This document shows positions 26,073 to 36,006 of a DNA stretch of 64,000 nt, one piece after another (positions within the stretch are counted from its first letter, which is position 1; each line of letters begins with the position of its first letter). Below the pieces are notes generated by a model that saw only the letters and a program-made list of their open reading frames with translations, was not told the DNA's origin and did not search any database. A program made the translations under genes and the position numbers. Origin of the DNA: Tubiluchus corallicola (taxonomy: Eukaryota > Priapulida > Priapulimorpha > Priapulimorphida > Tubiluchidae); assembly GCA_030141605.1 (NCBI GenBank), contig JAQGDQ010002369.1:434001-498000 (forward strand), in the 5' to 3' direction.

Positions 26073-27638
26073 TTGGACTCCGTTTCGGAAAAAAAATTTG
26101 GGCCAATTCGATCTGTGCTCTGGCCGATTCATCGATCAGAGTTCAAAAAAGTTTTCTCTCTTCTTTCCCTCCTTTTTCTTCTCTGCATCTGCTATAGCAT
26201 CCTCCGAAATCTAAAAGACACAGTGATTTTGACAGCGAAAGCTTCAGGCGCCGAAGTAATCCCTTTCATCAAGGTCTGGGGAATGCTTCCAGGAGCTGTT
26301 GCAGGAGCCTGGATATATACGAGGCTTTGCAGGAAATTCTCCCGTGAAAAAGTTTTTTACTTTTTGATCTCCGGTTTTCTTACTTACTTTCTGATCTTTG
26401 CCTTTTTGATCTTCCCCAACCGGGAAGCACTCCATCTCGATTCCCTTGGTAATTTTTTGTCCTCTGTCCTTCCTCAGGGATTTAAAGGAATGATTGCCAT
26501 GGTCCGCAATTGGACTTTCTCGACTTTTTATATCATCTGCGAGCTCTGGGCTGTAATGATTTTAACGGTCCTATTCTGGGGAGTGGTCAATGACCTAACC
26601 AAAGTATCAGAGGCCAAGCGCTCCTATGGAATTTTGAATATTGGATCGAATATCGCTCCGGTTGTCGGTGGCACACTAGCCATTTTTTGTGCTCAGAATG
26701 TCTCTATTCCTATGTTCTATTCGGGAACAGATGCCTGGGAGCAATCGCTCATCAATCTCATTTTACTCGTTACGGTTTTAGGCTGTGGAGCCATGATCCT
26801 CTTCAGGGTGATCCATAAAAAAATATTGCCTAAGATCGAAATTCCTGATGAGGAAAGAGTCAAGAAAAAGGAAAAGAGAAGACTTTCCATCCGCAATAGT
26901 CTGAAAGTAATCTCCGCATCTCCCTATCTTTGTTCGATTGCAATGATGGTCCTGGGATTCAATATCGCGATCAATTTGACAGACATCTTGTGGAAAGCGC
27001 AGTTGAAAAGCTTTTTTACCAATCCCAATGACATGCTCGCCCACATGAATCAGGTGACAGTCGGCATTGGAATATTTGCGACTATGGGCGCTCTCTTTTT
27101 TTCCATCCTCGTTCGAAAACTGGGGTGGACATTCATCGCATTATTGACTCCTGTGGTCATGACTGTGATGGCCATTGGTTTCTTTGTCTTTCTATTCACA
27201 GGGAGTCTTCTCGAGACCTTTGCTTTATCTATGTTTGGACTGAGTCCTCTAGCTTTGACTGTTTATTTTGGATCGACGCAGAACTGTTTGAGCAAGGCAG
27301 GGAAGTATTCCGTGTTCGATGCATCCAAAGAACTGGCCTTTCTTCCTTTAGATGCTGAAACACGCTTGAAAGGAAAAGCTGCTATCGACGGACTCGGGTC
27401 GGGAATTGGTAAATCTGGTGCTTCTCTTTCTTATCAGGGAATCCTGATCATGGCAGGAAGCGTTGCTCACTCCACTCCTTATGTAGCGATCATCTTATTT
27501 GTCGTCTTAGGAGCCTGGCTTTTTTCTGTCTCTCATTTAGGAAAACGCTTTAAAGCTCTTAGCGGGGTTGAAGCGGCTCCTTCTCCAACGATTCAGGAAG
27601 ATGCCGTAGCCGAAGAACCGGCTTTAGAAAATCAATAG
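26073..27638 (+). CDS. TLC-family nucleotide (ADP/ATP-type) translocase
   Basis: The non-mitochondrial nucleotide transporter family of chlamydiae, rickettsiae and plastids. Signs: about 12 helices, YSILRNLKDTVILTAKASGA, FIKVWGMLPGAV, CELWAVMILTVLFWGVVNDL, FGSTQNCLSKAGKYSVFDAS and KELAFLPLDAETRLKGKAAID (all highly typical). 521 residues. Start TTG 26073 follows a strong GGGAGG site. Whether it exchanges ATP for ADP or imports other nucleotides cannot be read from the sequence, because chlamydial paralogs differ. Confidence 0.92.
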   Translation: MDSVSEKKFGPIRSVLWPIHRSEFKKVFSLLSLLFLLCICYSILRNLKDTVILTAKASGAEVIPFIKVWGMLPGAVAGAWIYTRLCRKFSREKVFYFLISGFLTYFLIFAFLIFPNREALHLDSLGNFLSSVLPQGFKGMIAMVRNWTFSTFYIICELWAVMILTVLFWGVVNDLTKVSEAKRSYGILNIGSNIAPVVGGTLAIFCAQNVSIPMFYSGTDAWEQSLINLILLVTVLGCGAMILFRVIHKKILPKIEIPDEERVKKKEKRRLSIRNSLKVISASPYLCSIAMMVLGFNIAINLTDILWKAQLKSFFTNPNDMLAHMNQVTVGIGIFATMGALFFSILVRKLGWTFIALLTPVVMTVMAIGFFVFLFTGSLLETFALSMFGLSPLALTVYFGSTQNCLSKAGKYSVFDASKELAFLPLDAETRLKGKAAIDGLGSGIGKSGASLSYQGILIMAGSVAHSTPYVAIILFVVLGAWLFSVSHLGKRFKALSGVEAAPSPTIQEDAVAEEPALENQ

Positions 27639-27639
27639 T

Positions 27640-28115
27640 TTATCCTGAACCTATTAACGCTGGGAACAAGGTTCTTAGTCCGCTTGTGATAGAATCAATA
27701 GCATTCGCAGCTAGGATCAGACCGCCAATTCTGGTAAAAATATTGATTCCCACATGCCCCAGAATTCTTTTTCCTTATGCTTGGACTCTTTTTTCTCTTC
27801 ATCCGTTTGCTTCATCTTACTGACTTCGGCGTTCAACATCGAAAGAGCCATCAATAGTACGATCAAGCCTCCAGCGATTTGAAATGCGGGGACCTCAATT
27901 CCCAGTATCTTGAGCAGGGGACCTCCTATCCAAGTCATGAGAATGAGAATTATCCCTACAGCAAGGGTAGTCATTAAGCCTGTTTTTCTCTTTTCGGCCA
28001 TTGTGTCGCCCGAAGTGAGGCGCAAAAGAGCCGGTAATACGGAAAAGGGATCGCATACGACAAAAAGAGCGACAGAATAACTGATGAGCTGATGAAGGTT
28101 CACAAAAGGCCTCAA
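27640..28115 (-). pseudogene. MarC-family membrane protein with internal deletion
   Basis: From TTG 28115 (AGGGGAAG site) the frame gives the N-terminal half of MarC: ALFVVCDPFSVLPALLRLTS, PLLKILGIEVPAFQIAGGLI, VLLMALSML. After KEKEFWG it runs out of family and stops at 27717. The next frame restores the MarC C terminus, GINIFTRIGGLILAANAIDS to the stop at 27640-27642. The middle part of about 60 residues (the expected VPLAIPLLAGPGA region) is missing at the junction. The deletion plus frame change make this a clear relic. Confidence 0.75.
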
Positions 28116-28175
28116 CTTCCCCTACCTCTCACATAGAAAGATAGAAGAAAAAAAGCAAGGCCTTCAGAGTAATTA

Positions 28176-29465
28176 TTATGAACTTAGAGAGACGGGTTGA
28201 AGGTAAACCATGGTGATCTGGTTGTCTTCATCGCTATCGATCACAGCCTCGAGGTCCACTGCATCAATTTTATAGGCATGGTTGGAGTAAGGATCCCGTA
28301 CAAAGTATTCATCGACGATGATGAAGTGACCTGCCAATTTGTGGTGGGTAATGGCCAGTATGACCGGTTGCCCTGATGCAGTTAATTTGGTCTGAAGGTC
28401 AGATAAGAGAGCAGGTTCGTTGTTTACGTGCATTCTCTCATGATTATCAGTTCTTTCTGCAGCTACTTTCTGCGCGCTTTCATATTCACTCTGAGAATAA
28501 TAATAGATAACCGGAACAGCATTGTATCCGAGATCTCCTATGGTGGTCTCAGCATTCATTGTTTCTGCTAGATTTTGAACATTGGCCAGCTGTTTGGTCA
28601 TATGCCATTCCCAATAACACCCGGTTGTAAAAGAATCTGCCCGGCCGGGCAGTAATCTTCCTTCCTGACCTGTCGGAACCAAGTCGAGTAAAAGCATGGT
28701 CGCAGCTGCCGGACCACATCCCTTCGATGTAGGCTGACAGACCAGCGCATGTGTTTTTCCTGAAGCTGTTGGGTAGGTCCAGTAGGATTGGACTGTCGCA
28801 AATCTGCTCGATGAGGTTCTCGGAAGTTGGCAGCCAGGGAAGGTCTTATAGTCCTGACGGTCTTCAAATCGAAGTGTATGGGTACCTCTAGCTGGGGTAG
28901 GCGGCAGGGGATTAGGAAGAGTGAAGGTCCCTCTATCAGGAGGACTGTCATAAGAAGATGCTGGGAAAGTTTGGCGATTTGCTGGCGGGCTATGATAGGA
29001 GCTAGCTGGAAAATGGGTAGGAGATTGAGGAGGAGTGTGCATCTCATCTTCTGAGGCTTGTGCCCTCTTCGTTGAAAAATCCGGTTTGGGTAATGATCTC
29101 ATTTCACTGACCAGGACTACAGGCAATACCTGATGCCTAGACGATTCCATTCTTTGAGCTAAAGGCGGTAGATGAAGTTCACTTTCTTTGTAATCTGTTT
29201 CATCTTCGAACTCCGCTTCTTCTACCTGAGAAAAATGCTCGTTTACGAACATTCTTCTTTTCCGAGGAAAGTCTTCGGGATTCGTTTCTTGATTCACAAC
29301 TGAGACTCTGTCTCTGAGAGAGGAGGAGGAAGAGGTAGGCAAAGGAACAAGCGGCACAACTACAGAGCGTTGTGTTCTTTTCCTTTTGGTGTGTGTATTT
29401 TCCTTTAGCTCAGGAGGAGGTAATTGAATCCTTTGTTGGTCAGGACGTTTTGGCGGGGTTGCCAT
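28176..29465 (-). CDS. proline-rich protein with C39-like cysteine-protease domain, candidate effector
   Basis: 429 residues in two parts. Residues 1-235 are disordered, rich in Pro, Ser and charge, with a near repeat FPASSYHSPP / FPASSYDSPP. Residues about 240-425 form a papain-like C39_2-type domain: SKGCGPAAATMLLLDL with Cys250, GHFIIVDEYF with His380, and VRDPYS with Asp391, giving a complete Cys-His-Asp set. There is no signal peptide, so if secreted it would be by type III. A protease or deubiquitinase-like role in the host is inference. The next gene upstream on this strand is another hypothetical with a disordered tail. Confidence 0.65.
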   Translation of the reverse strand: MATPPKRPDQQRIQLPPPELKENTHTKRKRTQRSVVVPLVPLPTSSSSSLRDRVSVVNQETNPEDFPRKRRMFVNEHFSQVEEAEFEDETDYKESELHLPPLAQRMESSRHQVLPVVLVSEMRSLPKPDFSTKRAQASEDEMHTPPQSPTHFPASSYHSPPANRQTFPASSYDSPPDRGTFTLPNPLPPTPARGTHTLRFEDRQDYKTFPGCQLPRTSSSRFATVQSYWTYPTASGKTHALVCQPTSKGCGPAAATMLLLDLVPTGQEGRLLPGRADSFTTGCYWEWHMTKQLANVQNLAETMNAETTIGDLGYNAVPVIYYYSQSEYESAQKVAAERTDNHERMHVNNEPALLSDLQTKLTASGQPVILAITHHKLAGHFIIVDEYFVRDPYSNHAYKIDAVDLEAVIDSDEDNQITMVYLQPVSLSS

Positions 29466-29570
29466 AAATTAATCACTCATTATTAAATAAATAATTATTA
29501 GTAAATGTTTTATAGCAAATATATGTTAATGTCAATTAAACGGTAATTAATTTAAAAAATTAGTAATTGG

Positions 29571-30629
29571 TTACACAGAAGTTAAATGGGATTCTCCTAC
29601 TCCCTTTCCTGATTCTAAATCAACCATTCCAATTGTAATCTCATCTGTTGCTTCTCTCTCTGTACGTTCAGCTTTATAGTCATCCTCTAGCCCCGCTGCA
29701 CCGCCTGTGAGAGCTTCTGATTCAGCATCTCGCTGAGCGCGGATCTTCTCAACCATCATAAGCAGACGTCCTCTTGGTGTATCGGGTCTGCGAACGGGTG
29801 AAGAGGCACTAAGGCCACGCGATAAAACAGGAGGAGAAGGAGTACTATCAGGAGAACGAAGACTTTCGGTCGATTTGGCCTCTTCTTCAATGATAGCTCT
29901 TTCAACCTGTTGGAAATTTTCTGTTTTCAAGCACATTGACTGCATTCTTTTTGGACAGAGAACCCCTCGATAAGGTCGGGGCATCTGTTTGATTCTAGTC
30001 AAAATGGCTGGCCATTCCCTTTCTTGTACAAAAATACCAGGATTGACCGAACGAGAGAAGAGTTTCAAAATCTCGCAAGTACCACGCACAGATGGAATCA
30101 CATCATCCTGACTGTATAATGCTTTGAGATCTCCAATCGTTCGTTCATCTCTCCCCCAATTTTGCAGGTATCTTTCCTTGAGGCGGGACAATGCTGCCGC
30201 AGTTGCATAACTTGTCCAGGAAAGCCACTTTAAAGTACTGTCTGATGAACTGCCATCTTTGAAATTGTCCACTGTTTGAGAAATGAGTCCCACACTCCAT
30301 GCGACGAGTTCAAGAGCGGAAAAAGCATACGAGCGGGCTTTTTTGACAGGAATGCCTCCAACGGTATCTGTATTATAACGGTTAAGGATCTTGCCGGCGG
30401 CCTTATGGACAACATCCATGCGCTGTAAATTGTTCTCAATAGTACGTATGGACACATCCAGTCCCATACCTGCGATTCTTTCAGGATGTTCGGTATTTTC
30501 TTCCATCACTTCACTGATGGCTTTGATGGTTCTTTGAACTGTAGTATTTGCGGCATCCCAATCCGCAATATGCCGCGTAGTTGCTTCCAGCATGTCTGCA
30601 TTAGAATCACAAAATAGTCGTACGACCAT
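29571..30629 (-). CDS. hypothetical protein with disordered Ser/Pro-rich tail
   Basis: ATG 30629 is preferred because AAGAGAGATT lies just upstream; an upstream extension of the frame runs through an A/T tract and is not protein-like. 352 residues: an alpha-helical N-terminal 200 (IADWDAANTTVQRTIKAISE), then a Ser/Pro/Arg-rich disordered stretch (SPDSTPSPPVLSRGLSASSP) and an acidic end. No signal peptide. It sits upstream of the cysteine-protease gene on the same strand (105-base gap). Possibly a second secreted protein; no family recognised. Confidence 0.6.
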   Translation of the reverse strand: MVVRLFCDSNADMLEATTRHIADWDAANTTVQRTIKAISEVMEENTEHPERIAGMGLDVSIRTIENNLQRMDVVHKAAGKILNRYNTDTVGGIPVKKARSYAFSALELVAWSVGLISQTVDNFKDGSSSDSTLKWLSWTSYATAAALSRLKERYLQNWGRDERTIGDLKALYSQDDVIPSVRGTCEILKLFSRSVNPGIFVQEREWPAILTRIKQMPRPYRGVLCPKRMQSMCLKTENFQQVERAIIEEEAKSTESLRSPDSTPSPPVLSRGLSASSPVRRPDTPRGRLLMMVEKIRAQRDAESEALTGGAAGLEDDYKAERTEREATDEITIGMVDLESGKGVGESHLTSV

Positions 30630-30714
30630 AATAATCTCTCTTGAAAATGTTTTGGGGCGAGAGATTAAAATAATTTCTGCAATTTTGTAAAATATTTTTT
30701 TTTTTTTAAAGACT

Positions 30715-33243
30715 TCAGGTCTCGGAGAATGAATAGATAGGGAGGTCGGATGACTTCGAGGAGTTTGTAATTTGTGGCACATGATACAATGAGATGCATG
30801 TGAGAGATGATTTTTTTAAAATAGGGATGAGATTTTCCGAAACTTTCGGAAAATTATTCAAGGTTAGAATATTCAAGTGAGGGTTTTTTTCGATTAAAGA
30901 GGAGAGGGAAGCATCGGTAAGAAGAGTTCCATTGTCAAGTTTCAGAAGAACCAAGCGAGATGTCTTTTCTATGAGAGGAAGTAAATCTTCATCGGTGAGT
31001 TCTTGACAGTTCAAACCCAATGAAATGGTCTTCTCAAGGCATTCGGAAAAGAAAGAAAGGCCTTTAGGTGTGATTTCAGTTTCACAGAGATCGATCACTA
31101 GAGGTCTGGAAATCGCTCCTTCAAATGCATCTTTGGAAAGAGGTGTAGAAAATCCCTGAAGGCGAAAGTCATCGAGATCTTTACACTGTTTCAATAGATG
31201 CTGAATACCTTTCTCAGAAAGGGTATGACAATGAGAGAGGTGAAGGTATTTTAGAGAGGGACGATGTTTTGCAATCGAGGCGAGACTTCGGTCTGTGATT
31301 CCGGTGCAATGGGAAAGGTCGAGGGAGGTCAGACGTTTTCCTTTTTTGGCAACTTGAAGAATGTCTTCATCTGAAATGGATAGGTTGTGGGAAAGATCAA
31401 GTGAATAGGCAAACCGGATTTCTTTTCCCCAGTCATTTCCTTTCTGAATTCTCATTTGAGAGCATTTCAAATCAATTGGTGCGAACTTTTTCTTTTGATA
31501 CATGTGATTGACAGTGGAAAAAACATCCTTTGTCTCAACACGAAACTTTTGGGTTAGAGATGATCCATAGGAAAGGTCATTTCTTTCTTCAGGATCTGTC
31601 GATAGATCATAGAGTTCTTCTTTTTGGGTCTTTGTATTGTAAATGTATTTGTAACGGTCAGAGCGGAGGCCATATTGGCCTGAACCAAAGGGATTACAAA
31701 TGAAGACACTTTTTGTCTCTTTTCTCACTAGGCTTCTCCCCATGCTATGTTGAATTCCTTTGAGATTGAGCAGGTCCATCAACGTAGGAAGGAGATCGAT
31801 TTGCGAGCAGGGGGCATCAATTTTGCAGGGAGATTCTATTCCCTTTCCAAGGATGAGTAGAGGGGTTCTTATGTTCTCTTCATAGATGTATTCCAAATTG
31901 GATTCGATCTGATGTTCCCCCATGGCTGATCCATGGTCTCCAAGTATAAAGATGAGGGTGTTGTTCAACGCAGAGCTTTTTCTCATCTCTTCAATGAAAA
32001 ATTCCAGTTGTTTATCTGTATAATACAACGTAGAAAGGTACCGATGATAAGAGGAGTCTTTAGGTACGGAGAATGAGGGGACTTTAAATCCTGGGATGGG
32101 CTGCCATGGGTGGTGGTTTGAAATGGTAAACAGAGTAAGAAAAAATGGCTGTTTATTGGGATTATTCATCCAGTCAATGGCAAAGCGCATCAGATATTCA
32201 TCATGGACACCCCAGCTGGTAAAGCCGATGTCTGAAAAAGCTTTTTCCATTTCTTTTCTTCCAAAAAGATGGTCGAACCCATGATTCTGAAAGAACGTTT
32301 GTTGCCGGTCCATCGAGATGTAACTGTTGTGCATATAGGTTGTCTCATACCCGTGATCTTTCAGGAGTTTCGGTATTCCAATGAGCGGATAAGAAACGTA
32401 AGAATTCATATTTTTTGGACGGTATTCTGGGAGTACTCCGAAAAGGGAAGAGATCACTCCTTCGACAGTGAGAACTCCGTTGGAATAAAACTGAGAAAAG
32501 AAAATGCCCTCATCAGTCAGACGATCAAAATAGGGGGTTGGTTTATGGATCCCATTTACTTCTTTTGCCCGGAAAGATTCTAAGAAGAGAAAGATCACAT
32601 TGGACTTCGGTTGATTGTTCTCATAAGACCATGCCTTCTCTCCTTTGAACCCTTTTGTCCACCTCAATAAGGGATAATCGGAAGACGTCGGGATAAAAAC
32701 TTCATTCTTGGAGAAAAAGGAATCGGGTTTGTCTTCGGAGAAAGAAAAGCGTGTTTTAAGGAATCGCAGGAATGATTTTTGTTCTAGAATAAAGATGTTT
32801 TCTTCGGTTTTCGATGGCAACAGGAGGAAAGGAAAAATGGCGGCAATCCAAGGAAAAGAAATTTCGTTCCAATAGGGAGAAAAAACCAAAAAGTTCGTCA
32901 TGAGGAAAAAAGTCAGGATCCCAAGGATGAAGAGAAATCGGTAAAGGCCTCCTTCTTTGGCCGAATGAATGAAATTAGAGGGATGTAATAGCTGCCTTAG
33001 AAAGGAAAAGCGAAAACGTATCCGGGTATGTGCATAAAAGCAACCGTCCCAAAGAAGGTAACACTGCGTAAGGAAGAAGAGAGACAAAAATACTTTTTTC
33101 CCCAGAAGAGATGAAAGGATGAGAAGTTCTACCGCATAGAGAGTGTCCTGGAAAATCCCTGAAATAAAATGTGCTTTTTTAGGAAAAAGAAAAAGGCGTA
33201 ACGAGACAGGAAGCAATAAGGCTGTGAAAAAATAAGTTGTCAT
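30715..33243 (-). CDS. LtaS-like membrane sulfatase fused to AMN1-type leucine-rich repeats (paralog 2)
   Basis: 842 residues. About five N-terminal helices (1-145) are followed by an alkaline-phosphatase-superfamily catalytic domain like lipoteichoic-acid synthase: IFLFLESF with Glu222, the nucleophile region NGVLTVEG with Thr259, and LGDHGSAMGEH with Asp436-His437. From about residue 613 there are roughly eight cysteine-containing leucine-rich repeats (LTSLDLSHCTGITDRSLASI), the F-box/AMN1 type. All metal and nucleophile residues are kept, so it should be active, probably transferring a phospho-group to a lipid or polysaccharide outside the membrane. Tandem paralog lies 32 bases upstream. 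Confidence 0.8.
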   Translation of the reverse strand: MTTYFFTALLLPVSLRLFLFPKKAHFISGIFQDTLYAVELLILSSLLGKKVFLSLFFLTQCYLLWDGCFYAHTRIRFRFSFLRQLLHPSNFIHSAKEGGLYRFLFILGILTFFLMTNFLVFSPYWNEISFPWIAAIFPFLLLPSKTEENIFILEQKSFLRFLKTRFSFSEDKPDSFFSKNEVFIPTSSDYPLLRWTKGFKGEKAWSYENNQPKSNVIFLFLESFRAKEVNGIHKPTPYFDRLTDEGIFFSQFYSNGVLTVEGVISSLFGVLPEYRPKNMNSYVSYPLIGIPKLLKDHGYETTYMHNSYISMDRQQTFFQNHGFDHLFGRKEMEKAFSDIGFTSWGVHDEYLMRFAIDWMNNPNKQPFFLTLFTISNHHPWQPIPGFKVPSFSVPKDSSYHRYLSTLYYTDKQLEFFIEEMRKSSALNNTLIFILGDHGSAMGEHQIESNLEYIYEENIRTPLLILGKGIESPCKIDAPCSQIDLLPTLMDLLNLKGIQHSMGRSLVRKETKSVFICNPFGSGQYGLRSDRYKYIYNTKTQKEELYDLSTDPEERNDLSYGSSLTQKFRVETKDVFSTVNHMYQKKKFAPIDLKCSQMRIQKGNDWGKEIRFAYSLDLSHNLSISDEDILQVAKKGKRLTSLDLSHCTGITDRSLASIAKHRPSLKYLHLSHCHTLSEKGIQHLLKQCKDLDDFRLQGFSTPLSKDAFEGAISRPLVIDLCETEITPKGLSFFSECLEKTISLGLNCQELTDEDLLPLIEKTSRLVLLKLDNGTLLTDASLSSLIEKNPHLNILTLNNFPKVSENLIPILKKSSLTCISLYHVPQITNSSKSSDLPIYSFSET

Positions 33244-33275
33244 AAAAACAACTTATCTAGCCCTTCGTTTAGATG

Positions 33276-35909
33276 TCAAACTCTATAGATAGAAAGACCC
33301 GGCCTTTGAAGGTTTTGGACGGCCTCAGCAGATATGTTGGGAGTAGAAAAAAGAAAGAGGTGGGAAAGGGGAAGATCCTTCAATACTTTTACGTTCTCGT
33401 CTGTAACTTTTGGAAGATTTTTCAATGTAACTCTTTCCATGGTTTTTTTGGGGAGAGACGAAAAGGAGGAGCCGTCAACATGAGGAAAATGGCAAAGAGT
33501 GAGCATTAATAGGTGAGGCATCTTTTTGAAGAGGTGAACCAGCGCTTTCTCTGAAAGATGATACCCATTCTCAAGATGAAGAACAGAAATAAGTTTTCCA
33601 TTTTCACCAATCAGTTGAAGAGCCTCGTCAGTGAGGTATTCGCAGTTCAATAACAAACCTTCCAGGCGTTTCATACAGGGAGTCAAATGTTTGATGCATT
33701 TGTCTGTTATTTTTTCAGCATCGATCAGATCGAGGTATCGAAGAGAAAATTGGGCCCCTTTGAAGGTGCCCTCTGAAAGGAATGTAAGCCCATTGAGTTT
33801 GAAATTCTCGAGCATTTTACATTTGCTGACTACCTGATTGATCCCTTCATCAGAGAGAGTATGGCAATGGGAGAGAGAAATAGCTTGAATATTGGGGCAA
33901 TGCTTCACTAGGGAAAACAGACTCTTGTCTGTTATACCCGTGCATTCAGAAAAATCGAGGTTCATGAAGTTTGAAGAATGGTTGAGAAGTGAGTCAATAG
34001 TGGAGTCCCGAAGGTTCAGATTCTTGGAAAAATCGAGATAGGAGGGAAGGTGATTCTCGTTCATCCATTGCTCAATCTCTTCTTCTTCCCAACCGGGAGG
34101 AATTCGGAAATCAATCAAATCCTGTGATTCTTTAGGAGAGAATTTTTTCTTTTGATAGAGGTGGTTGAAGTAGTGGGATATCTGAGTCACTTCTTCTCTA
34201 TATGCCTTGCAAAGATCCTGGTTTTGGGAAGATAGGTTTTGAGTTTCTCCGGGATCTTTTGAAAGATCAAAGAGTTCCTCTTTTTGTGTTTTTGTATTGA
34301 GAGTGTATTTAGCATTTTGAGAACGGAGTCCGAGGTATCCTTCTCCAAAAGGATTGAAAAAATGGACGTTCTTCTTCTCTTTTCTCATCAGGCTTCTTCC
34401 TATGGAATGGTTTGTTCCCTTTAACTTCAAAAGATCACAGACAGTGGGAAGAAGGTCAATTTGAGAGCTTGGTTGATCAATGATAGCAGGGGATACTTTA
34501 TCGCCGAGGATAAGCAGAGGAACTCGTATGTTTTCTTCATAAAGGTATTCAAGATTGGTCTCGTTCGTATGATGTTCCCTCATCGAAGCACCATGGTCAC
34601 CAAGAAGAAAAATATAAGTATTTTTCATAAGGTCGCATTTTCTTAGTTCATCGATGAAATATCCGATCCAGTAATCCAAATAATAAAGGGTCGAAAGATA
34701 ACGATGATAAGTCGAATCTTTAGGGACTTGGAAATCGGGTACGGTAAAATCTTTGATGGGCAGCCAGGGATGGTGGTTGCTGATCGTAAAGAGAGAGAGA
34801 AAAAACGGACTCTGGGTTTTTTTTTCCATCCACTGAAGAGCATAACGGATCAAATATTCATCATCGACTCCCCAGCTTGTGAAAGATGCTTGGGGAAAGG
34901 CAGCACAAATTTCATTTCTCCAGTGAAGGTTGTCACACCCTAAATTTTTGAAGAAGCAGTGCTGTCTGTCCATGAGATAGTATCCATTGTGCATGAAATG
35001 TGTCTCGTAGCCTTGATTTTTCATCAAGTCTCCCAGTCCGATTAGTGGAAAGGAGGTATAGGAAATCATGTTCTTCGGTTTTTGCTCGGGTAGTATTCCA
35101 GTAAGAGAGGAAAGGGCTCCATGGGCTGTGATCACTCCATTGGCATAGAAATCTGAAAAGTAAACCCCTTCTTTTGAGAGCCGGTCGAATTGAGGAGTGG
35201 CTTTATGGGGAGATCCCATACGAGAGAGTTCTTTTGCACGAAAAGACTCCATAAATAAAAAGATAAGGTTTGGTTTTTCCTCCTTTTGGGGAAAGGAAAA
35301 GAGTTTCTCTCCCTGAAACCCTGCCGTCCATTTCAGCAGGGGATATTCCTTGGAAACTTTTGTGGAGATTTCCGTTTGAGAATCGAGAGAAAGAGTGTTC
35401 TTTTTTGAAAATAGCCTCAATAACAGATTGGAGATGCCTTCTCTTTGGATGAACACATTAATATTTTCCTGGGCGTTCGTTCGCATCAATAAAAAAGGAA
35501 GGAAAAGAAAAAGAAAATAGAAGTGAGGGCCATTCCAGAAAGAAGAAAGAAAATAGATCGAGCAGGCCAGATAGGAACTAAGGGCAAGAAGGATGATGAA
35601 AAAAGAGAAGAGACCTGCATTTTGGGCTGATTGAAAAAAGCTTTGTGGATGGACCAGTTGCTTGAAAAAAGAAAGGCGGAAACGGACTTGGGTGTGGGCG
35701 TAGAAGAAGGCGTCGATCAAAATGTAAAACTGGGAGAGGCAAAAGAGAGTAAGAAAAACCGGTTTGGGAACTAGAGAAAGGAGCAAAAAAAGCTCCACTG
35801 CATAAAGGAGATCCTCAAAGAGACCTGCCAAGCTTTTCTTTTTAGGAAAAAGAAAGAGACGAACGGATAGGGGAAGTAAAAGGGCGGCGGCAAAAAAAGT
35901 GTATTGCAT
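33276..35909 (-). CDS. LtaS-like membrane sulfatase fused to AMN1-type leucine-rich repeats (paralog 1)
   Basis: 877 residues with the same layout as its neighbour: N-terminal helices, catalytic domain (NLIFLFMESF, NGVITAHGALSSLTG with the nucleophile Thr, FLLGDHGASM) and a longer run of leucine-rich repeats (MNLDFSECTGITDKSLFSLV, IQAISLSHCHTLSDEGINQV). Sequence is closely similar throughout, so this is a tandem duplication, and the 32-base spacing indicates one operon with this copy first. The repeats follow the catalytic domain and should lie outside the inner membrane, an unusual place for AMN1-type repeats. Confidence 0.8.
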   Translation of the reverse strand: MQYTFFAAALLLPLSVRLFLFPKKKSLAGLFEDLLYAVELFLLLSLVPKPVFLTLFCLSQFYILIDAFFYAHTQVRFRLSFFKQLVHPQSFFQSAQNAGLFSFFIILLALSSYLACSIYFLSSFWNGPHFYFLFLFLPFLLMRTNAQENINVFIQREGISNLLLRLFSKKNTLSLDSQTEISTKVSKEYPLLKWTAGFQGEKLFSFPQKEEKPNLIFLFMESFRAKELSRMGSPHKATPQFDRLSKEGVYFSDFYANGVITAHGALSSLTGILPEQKPKNMISYTSFPLIGLGDLMKNQGYETHFMHNGYYLMDRQHCFFKNLGCDNLHWRNEICAAFPQASFTSWGVDDEYLIRYALQWMEKKTQSPFFLSLFTISNHHPWLPIKDFTVPDFQVPKDSTYHRYLSTLYYLDYWIGYFIDELRKCDLMKNTYIFLLGDHGASMREHHTNETNLEYLYEENIRVPLLILGDKVSPAIIDQPSSQIDLLPTVCDLLKLKGTNHSIGRSLMRKEKKNVHFFNPFGEGYLGLRSQNAKYTLNTKTQKEELFDLSKDPGETQNLSSQNQDLCKAYREEVTQISHYFNHLYQKKKFSPKESQDLIDFRIPPGWEEEEIEQWMNENHLPSYLDFSKNLNLRDSTIDSLLNHSSNFMNLDFSECTGITDKSLFSLVKHCPNIQAISLSHCHTLSDEGINQVVSKCKMLENFKLNGLTFLSEGTFKGAQFSLRYLDLIDAEKITDKCIKHLTPCMKRLEGLLLNCEYLTDEALQLIGENGKLISVLHLENGYHLSEKALVHLFKKMPHLLMLTLCHFPHVDGSSFSSLPKKTMERVTLKNLPKVTDENVKVLKDLPLSHLFLFSTPNISAEAVQNLQRPGLSIYRV

Positions 35910-36006
35910 CGAGTTTTATCCGGATATTGTATATCGATCACGATCGATATAGACCATATTTCATCAGGAGAGATTTGAAAGGGAGAAAAAAGAGTAATTT
36001 CTGAAA

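Noticed and set aside
28598-29047. 149-codon frame on the same strand as the cysteine-protease gene
   Set aside because: Out-of-frame shadow of the proline-rich gene; no ribosome site.
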